Positions 8,219 to 17,464 are shown, counted from the stretch's first letter. The stretch: 63,580 nucleotides of DNA from DATGUN01 sp035301285 (GCA_035301285.1 DATGUN010000080.1:1-63580), one strand, 5' to 3'. The notes: a model not told the origin generated them from the sequence alone. Program-made: numbers and translations.

Positions 8219-8692
8219 TTACAATACCGCTTCGATATCCTTCTTTATGTTCTCCGGTTTTGTCTGCGGGGCGAAACGATCCACTACATCACCATCTTTG
8301 TTCACAAGGAACTTCGTAAAGTTCCATTTAATGTTTTTGGTGACCATACCTTTTTCCTCACTCGTTAAATATTTGAATAGAGGATGGGCATTCTCACCGT
8401 TAACGTCTATTTTACTGAACATCGGGAAACTGACACCATAATTTTTCTGGCAGAACTCGGAAATTTCATCATCTGTGCCGGGATCCTGATTGTTGAACTG
8501 ATTACACGGAAACCCAAGTACGGCAAAATCTTGATCCTTATACGTTTGGTATAGGTTTTCAAGACCTTCGTACTGTGGTGTGAATCCGCACTTACTTGCT
8601 GTATTGACAATTAAAAGCGTTTTTCCTTTGTAATCCCCGAGTGATTTTTCTTCTCCATCAATTGTTTTAGCTGAAAAATCGTATATAGACAT
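8219..8692 (-). CDS. bsaA: Glutathione peroxidase-family thiol peroxidase (BsaA-like)
   Basis: A 157-residue peroxidase with a thioredoxin fold. Peroxidatic Cys35 lies in NTASKCGFTPQY; GFPCNQF and the KWNFTKFLV tryptophan motif complete the active site; Cys81 in EFCQKNYG is the likely resolving Cys of the thioredoxin-dependent non-selenium enzymes. It reduces hydroperoxides in the cytoplasm, with thioredoxin rather than glutathione as expected donor in Bacillaceae. AAGGGATG precedes the ATG by six bases. It is monocistronic and divergent from the Fur-box-controlled reductase gene. Confidence 0.9.
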   Translation of the reverse strand: MSIYDFSAKTIDGEEKSLGDYKGKTLLIVNTASKCGFTPQYEGLENLYQTYKDQDFAVLGFPCNQFNNQDPGTDDEISEFCQKNYGVSFPMFSKIDVNGENAHPLFKYLTSEEKGMVTKNIKWNFTKFLVNKDGDVVDRFAPQTKPENIKKDIEAVL

Positions 8693-8871
8693 ACAATCAT
8701 CCCTTCTTATTTTAATGGTTGTCTGAAATCTCCTTACCTTTATGATAGCAATGATGGATGGGGAGAGTCAAAAAAGTGATGTCATGGAACATATAAGACA
8801 ACTTTTATATTTAAATGATTTAATGATCGGTAATGAAATGGAAACTTATTCATATAACGTAATCGATTTAA

Positions 8872-8900
8872 TTGAGAATAATTATCATTTGTTGTATATT
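8872..8900 (+). promoter_or_regulatory. SigA promoter overlapped by a Fur box
   Basis: TTGAGA, 17 bases, TATATT. Positions 8873-8887 read TGAGAATAATTATCA, which matches the 7-1-7 Fur inverted repeat (TGATAATNATTATCA) at every fixed position but one. The box covers the -35 and part of the spacer, the usual place for repression by iron-loaded Fur. Confidence 0.75.
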
Positions 8901-8941
8901 AGAATGTAACGTTTCATACAATTGATGAGGGAGGATATTTC

Positions 8942-9658
8942 ATGCAAATATACTGGACCAAAATAAATGAGATTATAGACGAGTCACCTGACGTCAAAAC
9001 GTATATGTTGGATTGTCCGGAAGGATTTACTTGGGAAGAGGGGGCACATACCCACTTTGCATTGGAAGGTTTCAACGCAGGGGATAAACCAAATAGAAGT
9101 CTGATCCGCCATATGTCTATATCCACGTTACCCTATGAAGATTCAATTGGCATTACGACACGCATCAGAGAAGAATGTTCCACGTTTAAAACCGAACTCA
9201 GGAAGCATAATGTCGGTGATGAAGTTGCCTTATTTAAAACGCATTCGAATGTGCCGCTTAAAAGAGAAGGTAAAAATGTTTACATGCTTTCATCAGGTGT
9301 CGGTTTGGCAACATTGAGGCCTCTTGTGCTTGATTATTTCGAACGTGCTGACAATGTCAATAAAATCCACTCTTTGAACATCGATTCATCACAGCATTTC
9401 TTGTTTACGGATATTTTTGAATCTGTACCTGACAAGAAATTCTCATCCCAGTTCGTCGATAACCGAAAAGACTACTATGATGAAGTGAAAAAATTGGCCG
9501 TGGATAAAGAGGGTCTGTTCTATGTTGTTGGGAGCGATGAATTTATCGTACAGCACATTGAATTGTTAAGCGATTTGGGCATCAAGCCGGAACAAATTAA
9601 ACTTGATAAGCATGAACGTCAGCTATCCGAGTTTTTCTCAATGGATTTATCGAGCTGA
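8942..9658 (+). CDS. FAD-binding ferredoxin-reductase-like oxidoreductase, iron-regulated
   Basis: A 238-residue protein of the ferredoxin-NADP+ reductase superfamily. Residues 1-100 form a flavin-binding barrel (RHMSISTLPYED resembles the RxxS/T flavin motif), and residues 110-230 an NAD(P)-binding half (YMLSSGVGLATLRPLV near 117-132; FYVVGSDEFI near 195-204). There is no ferredoxin domain or Cys cluster. The Fur box in its promoter suggests use under iron limitation, for example as a ferric or ferri-siderophore reductase or as electron donor to a heme-degrading enzyme; this is inference. Good GAGGGAGG site upstream of the ATG. Confidence 0.78.
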   Translation: MQIYWTKINEIIDESPDVKTYMLDCPEGFTWEEGAHTHFALEGFNAGDKPNRSLIRHMSISTLPYEDSIGITTRIREECSTFKTELRKHNVGDEVALFKTHSNVPLKREGKNVYMLSSGVGLATLRPLVLDYFERADNVNKIHSLNIDSSQHFLFTDIFESVPDKKFSSQFVDNRKDYYDEVKKLAVDKEGLFYVVGSDEFIVQHIELLSDLGIKPEQIKLDKHERQLSEFFSMDLSS

Positions 9659-9713
9659 CCAGCGATATCAGCTTTACTTGAAGCTATTGAGGAAAATCCA
9701 TCGACAGAATCAA

Positions 9714-9744
9714 AAAAACGCAGGCTCTCGTCTCCTGCGTTTTT
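9714..9744. terminator. Bidirectional terminator
   Basis: AAAAACGCAGG pairs with CCTGCGTTTTT. T-runs on both strands serve the convergent reductase and trhO genes. Confidence 0.88.
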
Positions 9745-9809
9745 CGTTTGGCTTAATACACACGATATTCTTTTTCTGTCTAAGTGAATGTTGCATATTG
9801 AAGCATCAT

Positions 9810-10778
9810 TTACGCATATTGCAAGTCTTCGCCGATGGCCTTCAGTCGTTCTTCCACGTCTTCCTTCGAGAGATTGTGTTCGGCAACATACATATTACGT
9901 GGACTGACGCGACATTCATGTGTACAGCCTCTCAAATATTTGTGTTCATTGTCTTCAGAACAGATGATTTGTTTATTACAGTCAGGATCGGCACAATTGA
10001 CATAACGCTCGCACGGCTTACCGTCAAAATAGTCTTTGCCAACGACGACATGTTCTTTTTGGTTGATCGGAACGGAAATGCGTTCATCAAATACGTAACA
10101 TCTGCCGTCCCATAATTCACCTTGGACGTTTGGGTCTTTGCCATATGTGACGATACCACCATGTAATTGGGCCACATCTTCAAAACCTTCCTTCACCAGC
10201 CACCCGGAAAATTTCTCACAGCGAATGCCGCCGGTGCAATAGGTCAAGATACGTTTTCCATCAATTAAATCCTTATTCTCACGGACCCACTCGGGAAGCT
10301 CACGAAATGTTTCGATGTCCGGTCGGATTGCTCCGCGAAAATGTCCTAAATCATACTCATAATCATTACGTGCATCGAGAATGATGGTATTTTCATCTTG
10401 CATGGCTTCATGGAATTCTTCTGGTGATAGATGTTTTCCTGTTGTTTGTTTTGGATCGACATCATCTTCCAAGCGAAGTGTTACGAGTTCTGGTCTATGA
10501 CGTACGTGCATTTTTTTGAACGCATGTCCTTCATGTGGATCGATCTTGAATGCCATATCACTGAAACGAGGATCAGCATGCATTTTCGTCATATATTCCT
10601 CTGTCTGTTCAAATGTACCGGATACGGTTCCGTTAATCCCTTCATGCGCGATCAATACGCGTCCTTTCAGTCCTAGATCCTGACAGAAAGCCAAGTGCTC
10701 TTCTGCAAACGTCTCTGGATCATCAATTTGGACATAGTTGTAATACAGTAAAACACGATATGTTTCTTTACTGCTCAT
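9810..10778 (-). CDS. trhO: tRNA uridine-34 hydroxylase, rhodanese family
   Basis: A 322-residue protein in three parts: an N-terminal acylphosphatase-like domain (1-95, GRVLIAHEGINGTVSG), a rhodanese domain (about 125-220) with catalytic Cys181 in TYCTGGIRCEKF, and a C-terminal Cys-rich zinc-like segment (CADPDCNKQ, CTHECR). This is the TrhO/YceA/YbfQ architecture. TrhO hydroxylates U34 of certain tRNAs toward 5-hydroxyuridine derivatives. It is monocistronic, in a region of redox genes. The start has GGGGAA shortly upstream. Confidence 0.92.
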   Translation of the reverse strand: MSSKETYRVLLYYNYVQIDDPETFAEEHLAFCQDLGLKGRVLIAHEGINGTVSGTFEQTEEYMTKMHADPRFSDMAFKIDPHEGHAFKKMHVRHRPELVTLRLEDDVDPKQTTGKHLSPEEFHEAMQDENTIILDARNDYEYDLGHFRGAIRPDIETFRELPEWVRENKDLIDGKRILTYCTGGIRCEKFSGWLVKEGFEDVAQLHGGIVTYGKDPNVQGELWDGRCYVFDERISVPINQKEHVVVGKDYFDGKPCERYVNCADPDCNKQIICSEDNEHKYLRGCTHECRVSPRNMYVAEHNLSKEDVEERLKAIGEDLQYA

Positions 10779-11017
10779 GTTGATTTCCCCTTGTCATTTA
10801 TATTTGCAAGATACAAATGTATAAGGTTTTCATTATTTATAAACTTGCACGATTTATTATACCAGCGTTCCCGTCCTGTTTCAAAGTTTACATACATCCA
10901 AGAGCAACATCTGATTATCAACTTCATACCACTCGGATATAATCCGTTATCTTTTAAAAAATCAGAAGGTCATGTTTTTTAATGCTCGCTCTTCTTCCGT
11001 ATTGCTTTTAACAAAAC

Positions 11018-12010
11018 TCAATCCAAAACTTCTTTCAATAAGCGATATGAATGAAAAGTCGCCTCTTTATCAGGTGTGATGGTTACAATCATTATTTCAT
11101 CCGCTTTATATGCTTGTTGTAATTCTTCCACCTGTGTTTTGACTTGTTCGGGATTTCCGATGATCATGTTTGTTTTCATTTTTTCGATTTTATCTCTTTC
11201 TTCATCTGAAAACGGATAGTGACGCGTCGTTTCCAGTGAAGGGACGTGGTGGTCGTCCATCTGTTTTTCCTGTCTGATTTTCCACAAAAACGGACTCATG
11301 GCCAAACGGTTTGCTTCATCCTCCGTATCTGCACAAATGACACTGATGGCAATGATGACATTCCCTTTGGAAGTATTTATTTCGGAATAACGATTGCGGT
11401 ATTGCTGTACGATTTCGGGGCCATTTTTATCTGTCATGAAGTGGCCGAATGCATAGTCCATTCCTTTGTCTGCGGCAAGAAAGGCACTTTTTTCACTTGT
11501 TCCCAACAACCAAGTTTCGGGAGGGGCGTCGGGTACTGGGGTTGGCGAAATCTTTCCGTTTGGCTCATCCTTGGTATGTCCATCATGTAAAAACTTAAGA
11601 AGGTCATCGATATCATCCGAATAATGTTTTACCTGTTTCAGATAATTGTCCGCCAGTGCAAGGGAAACTTCTGCCGATCCGCCGGGTGCGCGTCCCAGCC
11701 CCAAGTCCACCCTGTCGGGAAATAAAGTGGCAAGTAAATTATATGTCTCCGCGACACGAAACGGTTTGTAATAGGGGAGTAATACAGCACCTGCCCCGAT
11801 GCGGATCTTTTCTGTCCTCGAGCCGATAGCGCCTAACATGACGTCAGGGTTTGGGCAAGCCAAACCGAATAGATCGTGATGCTCAGCAATCCAGTACCGG
11901 TGATACCCTAATTCTTCACATTGTTTTGCAAGTTCAATCGCATTTTCAAGAGCGTTTGATGCTGTTTCGCCTTCTGTGATCGGCGCTTGATTCAATATGC
12001 TCAATTTCAT
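11018..12010 (-). CDS. Luciferase-like flavin-dependent monooxygenase (MsnO8 type)
   Basis: A 330-residue TIM-barrel protein of the bacterial luciferase-like superfamily, using FMNH2 or F420-type cofactors. Typical motifs are KLSILNQAPI, RYWIAEHHDLFGLACPNPDVM, LPYYKPFRVAE and DLGLGRAPGGSAEVS. The C-terminal part includes IIGNPEQVKTQVEEL, which is common in this family. The substrate cannot be read from sequence. It stands alone between trhO and the cold-shock gene and may depend on a separate flavin reductase. Confidence 0.88.
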   Translation of the reverse strand: MKLSILNQAPITEGETASNALENAIELAKQCEELGYHRYWIAEHHDLFGLACPNPDVMLGAIGSRTEKIRIGAGAVLLPYYKPFRVAETYNLLATLFPDRVDLGLGRAPGGSAEVSLALADNYLKQVKHYSDDIDDLLKFLHDGHTKDEPNGKISPTPVPDAPPETWLLGTSEKSAFLAADKGMDYAFGHFMTDKNGPEIVQQYRNRYSEINTSKGNVIIAISVICADTEDEANRLAMSPFLWKIRQEKQMDDHHVPSLETTRHYPFSDEERDKIEKMKTNMIIGNPEQVKTQVEELQQAYKADEIMIVTITPDKEATFHSYRLLKEVLD

Positions 12011-12210
12011 GTTATCACCTCATATCGCTCATTATACATGAAATGATTTCTTGTATAACATAAATATAATCCATTCATATTTGGATGTATTATTTTGAGT
12101 CATGATTCAATCGACCGTCAAGAAGGTCATTTTACTTCCTGTTAAATGTAAACGTTTGTGATGCAAATTTAACTTTTTCCCAATGATTGATACAAAAATC
12201 CGTTAAAAGC

Positions 12211-12239
12211 TTGCATTTTTATGTGTTTAAGGGTAAAGT
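12211..12239 (+). promoter_or_regulatory. SigA promoter of the cold-shock gene
   Basis: TTGCAT, 17 bases, TAAAGT, giving an untranslated leader of about 110 bases before the ATG. A long structured leader is typical of csp genes and controls their translation at low temperature. The upstream stretch from 12011 is otherwise AT-rich without a gene. Confidence 0.65.
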
Positions 12240-12356
12240 AGAATGTGCAAAAGGAAATTGAAGGACGGATAATACTTTACTATCTCTTTTCAAAGTGGTG
12301 TAAAAGTATTTAAGTTTCAATTACTTTGCACTATATTTGGTAGGGAGGTCATATTA

Positions 12357-12554
12357 ATGACTGGTAAAGTAAAATGGTTCAACGCTGAAAAAGGTTTTGG
12401 TTTCATCGAGCGTGAAGACGGAGACGATGTTTTCGTACACTTCTCAGCTATCAATGAAGAAGGATTCAAAACACTTGAAGATGGTCAAGATGTTGAATTT
12501 GAAATCGTTGAAGGCGACCGTGGACCACAGGCAGCTAACGTAACTAAACTATAA
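12357..12554 (+). CDS. Cold-shock protein (CspA family)
   Basis: A 65-residue single cold-shock domain. RNP1 is GKVKWFNAEKGFGFIE and RNP2 is DVFVHFSAI; the end GPQAANVTKL is standard. It binds single-stranded RNA/DNA as an RNA chaperone. GGGAGG lies eight bases before the ATG and a long leader precedes it. B. subtilis has three such paralogues; which one this matches cannot be decided here. It ends in a strong terminator and is monocistronic. Confidence 0.96.
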   Translation: MTGKVKWFNAEKGFGFIEREDGDDVFVHFSAINEEGFKTLEDGQDVEFEIVEGDRGPQAANVTKL

Positions 12555-12567
12555 AACACACGATATC

Positions 12568-12602
12568 AAAGGCATATCCCGTCTGTGGGGTATGTCTTTT
12601 TT
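12568..12602 (+). terminator. Rho-independent terminator of the cold-shock gene
   Basis: A fully paired 13-bp stem, AAAGGCATATCCC with GGGGTATGTCTTT (two G-U pairs), followed by TTT. Confidence 0.88.
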
Positions 12603-12633
12603 GCTTTTGAAAAGTATAAGGGGGAGATTGAAT

Positions 12634-12933
12634 ATGCAGGGCGAAAAGGATGAATATATCATACAAAGGTCCAAGGAAAATGAGGAAATGATGATTCTTA
12701 TTTATGCACAATGGTGTATCAATCATGATATTGACTCACACATTTTATATAGAAGGGCTTATCCCGATCAAGCGATCCCATCATTATTGGATGATGCGAT
12801 GGAATCCACTGTCCCTAAGAATGAATCTGAAGAAATTACGGCGGAAATGGTCATTCAACTTCTGCAGATGTATGGAAATGATGACCTGGCATTTGCTGTA
12901 CAAGAGAAAGTCGATGAAAAGGAACGGTCATGA
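12634..12933 (+). CDS. Conserved hypothetical small acidic protein
   Basis: A 99-residue, largely helical, acidic protein with no signal peptide, membrane segment or known motif that I recognise. MQGEKDEY was chosen as start because AAGGGGGAGA lies about seven bases upstream. It follows the cold-shock terminator by 30 bases and precedes the yteA-like gene by 130 bases. The function is unknown. Confidence 0.6.
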   Translation: MQGEKDEYIIQRSKENEEMMILIYAQWCINHDIDSHILYRRAYPDQAIPSLLDDAMESTVPKNESEEITAEMVIQLLQMYGNDDLAFAVQEKVDEKERS

Positions 12934-13066
12934 AAACAGGAAGGTGAAAGCCTGTATTGACATGATTTGGGAATGATAAAACAGAATCATCTTTTAGCTT
13001 CTACACATAGTATACATAGGAGCATTTATTTAAGGGGGAGACCACCCTGTATGGAGGCTAATATTG

Positions 13067-13660
13067 ATGATTACGGATACAGAAAAACAAGCATGTCAAG
13101 ATAGGCTTTTAAAAAGGCAAAATGAATTGATTGATCTAATGCAAGATCATTTTGGCTTAAACCAGGCTTTCACCCATGAATCGATGGGGGAGTTGTCCAA
13201 TTACGATAACCATCCTGCAGACCATGGGACGGAACTGTTTGAACGGGGTAAAGATTTGGCATTGAATGGCCATGCGGAAAAAGAATTGGAAGATATCAAT
13301 AAGGCACTGCATGCGATCTCAGATGGCACGTACGGTATCTGCAAAGAATGTGGAAGGGATATCGCTTTTGAACGCCTTGAGGCTCTTCCTACAGCTGATA
13401 CATGTATCGAGCATGCAGAAAGAAATAGTGATATAGACGATCGACCGATTGAGGAAGCAGTGTTCAGTCCACAAATAAATCCAGATCCAAGTTCACAATA
13501 TGATCAAACAGCATACGATGAAGAAGATACGTGGCAGGATGTCAGCCGTTATGGTACTTCTGAGACACCATCCGATTTTTATGGGGACAGAGATGATTAT
13601 AATGATATGTACCCGAATAGCAGTCATTCGGAAGAAATAATCGATGATCGTGATAAATAA
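13067..13660 (+). CDS. yteA: YteA-type DksA/TraR zinc-finger protein
   Basis: A 197-residue protein. An N-terminal coiled region is followed by a DksA/TraR-like finger, CKECGRDIAFERLEALP then CIEH, in which the fourth ligand is His instead of Cys. The acidic C-terminal tail (about 125-197) is typical of the YteA sporulation-associated group. GGAGG lies nine bases before this ATG; a TTG one codon earlier is an alternative start. By analogy it may modulate RNA polymerase, but YteA function is not settled. Confidence 0.8.
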   Translation: MITDTEKQACQDRLLKRQNELIDLMQDHFGLNQAFTHESMGELSNYDNHPADHGTELFERGKDLALNGHAEKELEDINKALHAISDGTYGICKECGRDIAFERLEALPTADTCIEHAERNSDIDDRPIEEAVFSPQINPDPSSQYDQTAYDEEDTWQDVSRYGTSETPSDFYGDRDDYNDMYPNSSHSEEIIDDRDK

Positions 13661-13697
13661 GATCGTATTGTGTGAATGGAGTCATTTACCAATAAAA

Positions 13698-13736
13698 AAA
13701 CTCCTTTTCCAAATCTGGAAAAGGAGTTTGATCATT
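13698..13736. terminator. Bidirectional terminator
   Basis: AAACTCCTTTTCC pairs perfectly with GGAAAAGGAGTTT. An A-run lies before and a T-rich tail after, and it sits between the convergent yteA-like and zinc-ribbon genes. Confidence 0.9.
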
Positions 13737-13737
13737 T

Positions 13738-14610
13738 TTAGAAACCGAAGTCATCCATGATGCTATCAACACCGCCCAAAACAAAAACAGGCAGAATGAA
13801 TGGTGCGATGAGGTAGAAAAATATACCTAAGTTGATCACACTTGTAAGCACCATTAAATAAATCCGATCGACTCCGACTGATTTCTCTTCCATCAGGAGT
13901 ATCGTTGGAATGATAAGTACGATTGCCAAGAAACTCGCAAATAAAATAACTGCACCGACTGAATGGAGTTTAATAAGCACAAGGATATACCCAAGTACAA
14001 GCAACAATGTAAACGGCATTAAATATGCACCGAATTTGCCGATTGTATCAAGGAAATTGAAATCACTTGTCGCCAGTTTCAAGACAATAAAGGTGATTGC
14101 CACAGACAATGCAATCATGATGGCTATTTTCAAGAACGGCCATAAAAATCCTTCCGTGAATGGAATGGAAGTTGATGTCGTGTCCTCGAAAAAATCCCCG
14201 AATCCGCCGAATCGATCAAGGACCGAACTTCCTAAGCTTTTTGCGGCAAAGAAATATCCTAAAGCAAATACAAGAGCATATATAACCATTGTAATAACGC
14301 TGGAAATCCAGTCGTTTTTGTTTGCTTGTTTCGCGGCAGATGGTTTTTTAAGCAAGGTCATGAAGAAATTACTGAAATTATTGCTGACTTCCTTGATCTT
14401 TTCTACCGCTTCATTTGGAGCCGCTTGGGGCGTTGCTTGGGTTTCTTGTTGTTGGGTTATCTGTTGGTGTTGATTTGGCTGTGGTTGATGTGTTTCAGCT
14501 TGTTGTATAGGTTCATTTGCAGCCGCACTTTCATTTTGATGTAGCGGAGCTCCACAATTGGTACAGAACTTTCCTTCTTCGGTCTGCTGACCACAACTTG
14601 GACATTGCAA
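13738..14610 (-). CDS. Zinc-ribbon multi-pass membrane protein
   Basis: A 290-residue protein. The N-terminal zinc ribbon has two CxxC pairs (CPSCGQQ and CTNCGAP), a Gln/Pro-rich linker runs to about residue 75, then about five or six membrane segments follow from residue 105 onward. Start TTG (QCPSCG follows) was chosen because AAGGAAG lies six to seven bases upstream; the in-frame GTG three codons earlier overlaps that site. Such zinc-ribbon plus membrane proteins are common in Bacillaceae with unknown function. Confidence 0.75.
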   Translation of the reverse strand: MQCPSCGQQTEEGKFCTNCGAPLHQNESAAANEPIQQAETHQPQPNQHQQITQQQETQATPQAAPNEAVEKIKEVSNNFSNFFMTLLKKPSAAKQANKNDWISSVITMVIYALVFALGYFFAAKSLGSSVLDRFGGFGDFFEDTTSTSIPFTEGFLWPFLKIAIMIALSVAITFIVLKLATSDFNFLDTIGKFGAYLMPFTLLLVLGYILVLIKLHSVGAVILFASFLAIVLIIPTILLMEEKSVGVDRIYLMVLTSVINLGIFFYLIAPFILPVFVLGGVDSIMDDFGF

Positions 14611-14973
14611 AATATTCACTTCCTTTTCAAATAATATTCATGACAATTGTGTAGATATCCATGATCTACAGGTACTTTTGTCATGATAAATTCACATATA
14701 GAATACATTATACTATAAATTGTCATGAAAATGTACGAAGTTCCCAACTTTTTCTGCAAAGATTATAAAAATTGATTAAAAAAAGCCAATGATTTTGGTG
14801 TCGGAATAGTAAATTGAAGTTGAAGAATCATGATATCATTCCATTAGGGGGACGGAAACATACATCACTTAGGTGTATTTGCGATTCGCAGTCGGTTATC
14901 CTATTCGATATAAAGACAGGCGGACAACAATATATGTTGTCCGCCTGTATCTATTTGAAAAGGGGGTTTTCAG
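14611..14973. other. Intergenic region between zinc-ribbon and htrA-type genes
   Basis: Contains AT-rich promoter-like sequence for the zinc-ribbon gene and the perfect htrA terminator stem at 14916-14948. No gene was seen. Confidence 0.6.
14916..14948. terminator. Perfect 14-bp hairpin after the htrA-type gene
   Basis: ACAGGCGGACAACA pairs perfectly with TGTTGTCCGCCTGT around ATATA. On the minus strand a modest T-rich tail follows, fitting a terminator of the protease transcript. Confidence 0.8.
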
Positions 14974-16533
14974 TTAATCTTCACGCTCAGCCAGTTCAAG
15001 TTCTGCCTCCTGCTTTTTGCCATCGCGATAGAATTCTATTTTTACTTTGTCGCCTATCTCTGTTTCTTTATACAGATATTTGCGTAGATCCAATGTTGAT
15101 GTTATTTCTTCTCCGTTGATTTTTGTGATGACATCGAATTGATCCAACCCGGCTTTATCGCCTGGTGAACCTGTTTCTACATTCGCGATGACCATACCTT
15201 TATCAACATCATCCGGGAGATCGATATTTTCTTGGTATTGCATAGGTACTTGATCGAGTGGTGCGGTAGAGATCCCGATATATGGTCTTGATATTTCACC
15301 ATCCGATTCAAGCTGTTCGATAATCGGCACAGCGGAATCGATTGGTATGGCGAATCCGATGCCTTCTACGGCTTCATTGGCAATTTTCATGGAGTTAATG
15401 CCGATGACATCACCATCCGAATTGACAAGGGCTCCACCACTGTTGCCGGGATTGATGGCCGTGTCTGTCTGGATGACTTCTGTGATCCAATCCGGTTGAT
15501 TATCGCCATTTGTGTCCATTTCTACTGAACGATCCAACCCACTGATAATACCCCTTGTAACGGAACCGTAAAATTCTTCACCTAGTGGATTGCCGATAGC
15601 GAGAACTGTTTCGCCGACATTCATATCACTTGATGAGCCAAGGCTTGCCACGACATCTACATTCTCACCATCGATTTCCAGTACGGCAAGGTCTGTCAAT
15701 TCATCTGTACCCAATACGTTTGCTTTTACTTGTTCATCATCATTTAAAACGACTTCGACTTCTTTTGCATTTTCGACGACGTGATTATTTGTAACGATGT
15801 ACGCTTTTCCATCTTCTTTTTTGTAAATGATGCCTGATCCGGAACCTGCTTCTTCACCCGAATCCCACATATCTTGCTTTTGCATGTTCTTGACGCCGAC
15901 AACAGCCTGGGAAACTTCTTCTATATCCGTTGATTCTTCGGCATTATCGATTGAAATGGTCTGTGTCGCATCACTGGAAGAATGGTCATCGTTTGCCTGT
16001 TTCTGTTCGATGTGGTTACTGTCACCATCACCTGTAAAGTTATCGATAGGCACAACCCCAGATATAAGCAGTCCGACAATCAATGCGGCAGAGATGACAC
16101 CACCTAGAATGCCGCTGAAGAAATGTCCACCACCGCGTCCACCACTGTTTTTTTGTTTAGGTTCCTTCGTTTTTTTCGGTTGTTTTGGTTTACTGGGCGC
16201 GTTCAAACCTCTTTCTTCCTGATTGCCTTGGTTGGATTGCTGCATAGTTTGTTGTTCTTTATGAGAGCTGTTTTCATATGGATCATGATTTTCATTATTT
16301 AATGGACTGCTATTATATGAACCGTTATATCCGGTGTTTGATTGATTGGCATCAGGTGATGTTTTCCGGTTTTGTTCATTGTTGTATGACTGGTTTTCAC
16401 TGGTGTCTGGACCATGATGCATCTGTTCGTCTGTTTGGTAAGCCTGTTCCGAATTTTGGTTCATGTTGTTTTCTTTATTTTCCATATTATTGTGATTGTC
16501 ATCATATGGATTATGATTGTTTTGATTGTTCAT
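14974..16533 (-). CDS. htrB: HtrA-family membrane-anchored serine protease
   Basis: A 519-residue S1C protease. Residues 1-135 are cytoplasmic and strongly Asn/Gln/His-rich, ending in a Lys-rich stretch; one membrane anchor spans about 138-160. The trypsin-like domain carries His251 (TNNHVV), Asp281 (LTDLAVL) and Ser365 (GNSGGAL); a PDZ domain fills about 410-510. It degrades or refolds misfolded exported proteins. It is divergent from cssRS, as htrB is in B. subtilis, so induction by secretion stress through CssR is likely. The N-terminal tail is longer than in the B. subtilis proteins as I recall them. Confidence 0.9.
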   Translation of the reverse strand: MNNQNNHNPYDDNHNNMENKENNMNQNSEQAYQTDEQMHHGPDTSENQSYNNEQNRKTSPDANQSNTGYNGSYNSSPLNNENHDPYENSSHKEQQTMQQSNQGNQEERGLNAPSKPKQPKKTKEPKQKNSGGRGGGHFFSGILGGVISAALIVGLLISGVVPIDNFTGDGDSNHIEQKQANDDHSSSDATQTISIDNAEESTDIEEVSQAVVGVKNMQKQDMWDSGEEAGSGSGIIYKKEDGKAYIVTNNHVVENAKEVEVVLNDDEQVKANVLGTDELTDLAVLEIDGENVDVVASLGSSSDMNVGETVLAIGNPLGEEFYGSVTRGIISGLDRSVEMDTNGDNQPDWITEVIQTDTAINPGNSGGALVNSDGDVIGINSMKIANEAVEGIGFAIPIDSAVPIIEQLESDGEISRPYIGISTAPLDQVPMQYQENIDLPDDVDKGMVIANVETGSPGDKAGLDQFDVITKINGEEITSTLDLRKYLYKETEIGDKVKIEFYRDGKKQEAELELAERED

Positions 16534-16778
16534 TGCACATTCATCCTTTCATTCCTATATTTTCCTTGATCAGGAATCTTTTAAACGTCCAACAATCAAT
16601 TGATATAGACATGACGACTCATAAGATATCTTGATTGATTACTTTTATTATATAAATGTGTTAAAGCAATAATTTGGGAAGAATGTGTAAAAACAATGTA
16701 ATTTGCTTTTCACTGTTCAGAACGGATATCCTATGTAAAAATAGAAGATAATATGTCATTCGAGAAGGGGACATTGGT

Positions 16779-17462
16779 ATGCATAACCATATTGGAATCG
16801 TAGAAGATGATGAAAATATTCAAGCGATTGTAAGTGCCTATTTGGAAAAGGAAGGATATACGACTACTATCCTGGGCTCCGCCGAGGAAGCTTGGGAACT
16901 ATGGGAAAAGAACCCCCCTGATATGTGGGTCCTCGATATCATGCTCCCGGGTATGGACGGATATGAATTGTGCAGGAAAATCCGGGCGACAAGCGATGTC
17001 CCCATCATCATCATTTCTGCCAAAGATGATGAAATTGATAAGATTTTGGGACTCGAGCTCGGTGGCGATGATTACTTGACGAAACCATTCAGTCCACGTG
17101 AGCTGGTAGCGCGGATCAAACGTTTGTTCAAGCGGACAAGCCACAGTGATCATTCGGAAACATCAGCCGAAAAACTGCATGTGGATGGATTGACCATCGT
17201 CAAAAATGATCGACGTGTATTTTGGGAGGACAAGGAAGTGGAAATTACCACAAAAGAGTTCGATATGTTACTCTTGTTGGCCGAGCACGTCAATAGAGCA
17301 TTTTCTCGCGAACAATTATTATCGGATGTGTGGGGCGAAGATTATTTTGGTAGTGACAGGGCAGTCGATGATCTTATCAAGAGGCTCAGGAAGAAGTTGG
17401 ACGGCATCCATATTGATACCGTTTGGGGTTATGGATACCGGCTCAGAGACGATGAGGCGTAA
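16779..17462 (+). CDS. cssR: Secretion-stress response regulator CssR
   Basis: A 227-residue OmpR-type regulator. The receiver domain (1-118) has phospho-acceptor Asp53 in WVLDIMLPGMDGYEL and Lys in LTKPFSPREL. The winged-helix domain (about 130-225) ends DDLIKRLRKKLDGIHIDTVWGYGYRL, very like B. subtilis CssR. With CssS it senses misfolded proteins at the membrane-wall interface and activates htrA/htrB. The gene sits divergently from the HtrA protease with a shared 245-bp control region, the same layout as B. subtilis htrB-cssRS. Confidence 0.87.
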   Translation: MHNHIGIVEDDENIQAIVSAYLEKEGYTTTILGSAEEAWELWEKNPPDMWVLDIMLPGMDGYELCRKIRATSDVPIIIISAKDDEIDKILGLELGGDDYLTKPFSPRELVARIKRLFKRTSHSDHSETSAEKLHVDGLTIVKNDRRVFWEDKEVEITTKEFDMLLLLAEHVNRAFSREQLLSDVWGEDYFGSDRAVDDLIKRLRKKLDGIHIDTVWGYGYRLRDDEA

Positions 17463-17464
17463 TC

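Noticed and set aside
9603..10115. A 170-codon frame spanning the terminator at 9714 and antisense to trhO.
   Set aside because: It runs through a strong terminator and overlaps two confident genes.
13910..14473. A 187-codon frame antisense to the zinc-ribbon membrane protein gene.
   Set aside because: The zinc-ribbon frame has clear CxxC pairs, membrane segments and a placed ribosome-binding site; the antisense frame has none.
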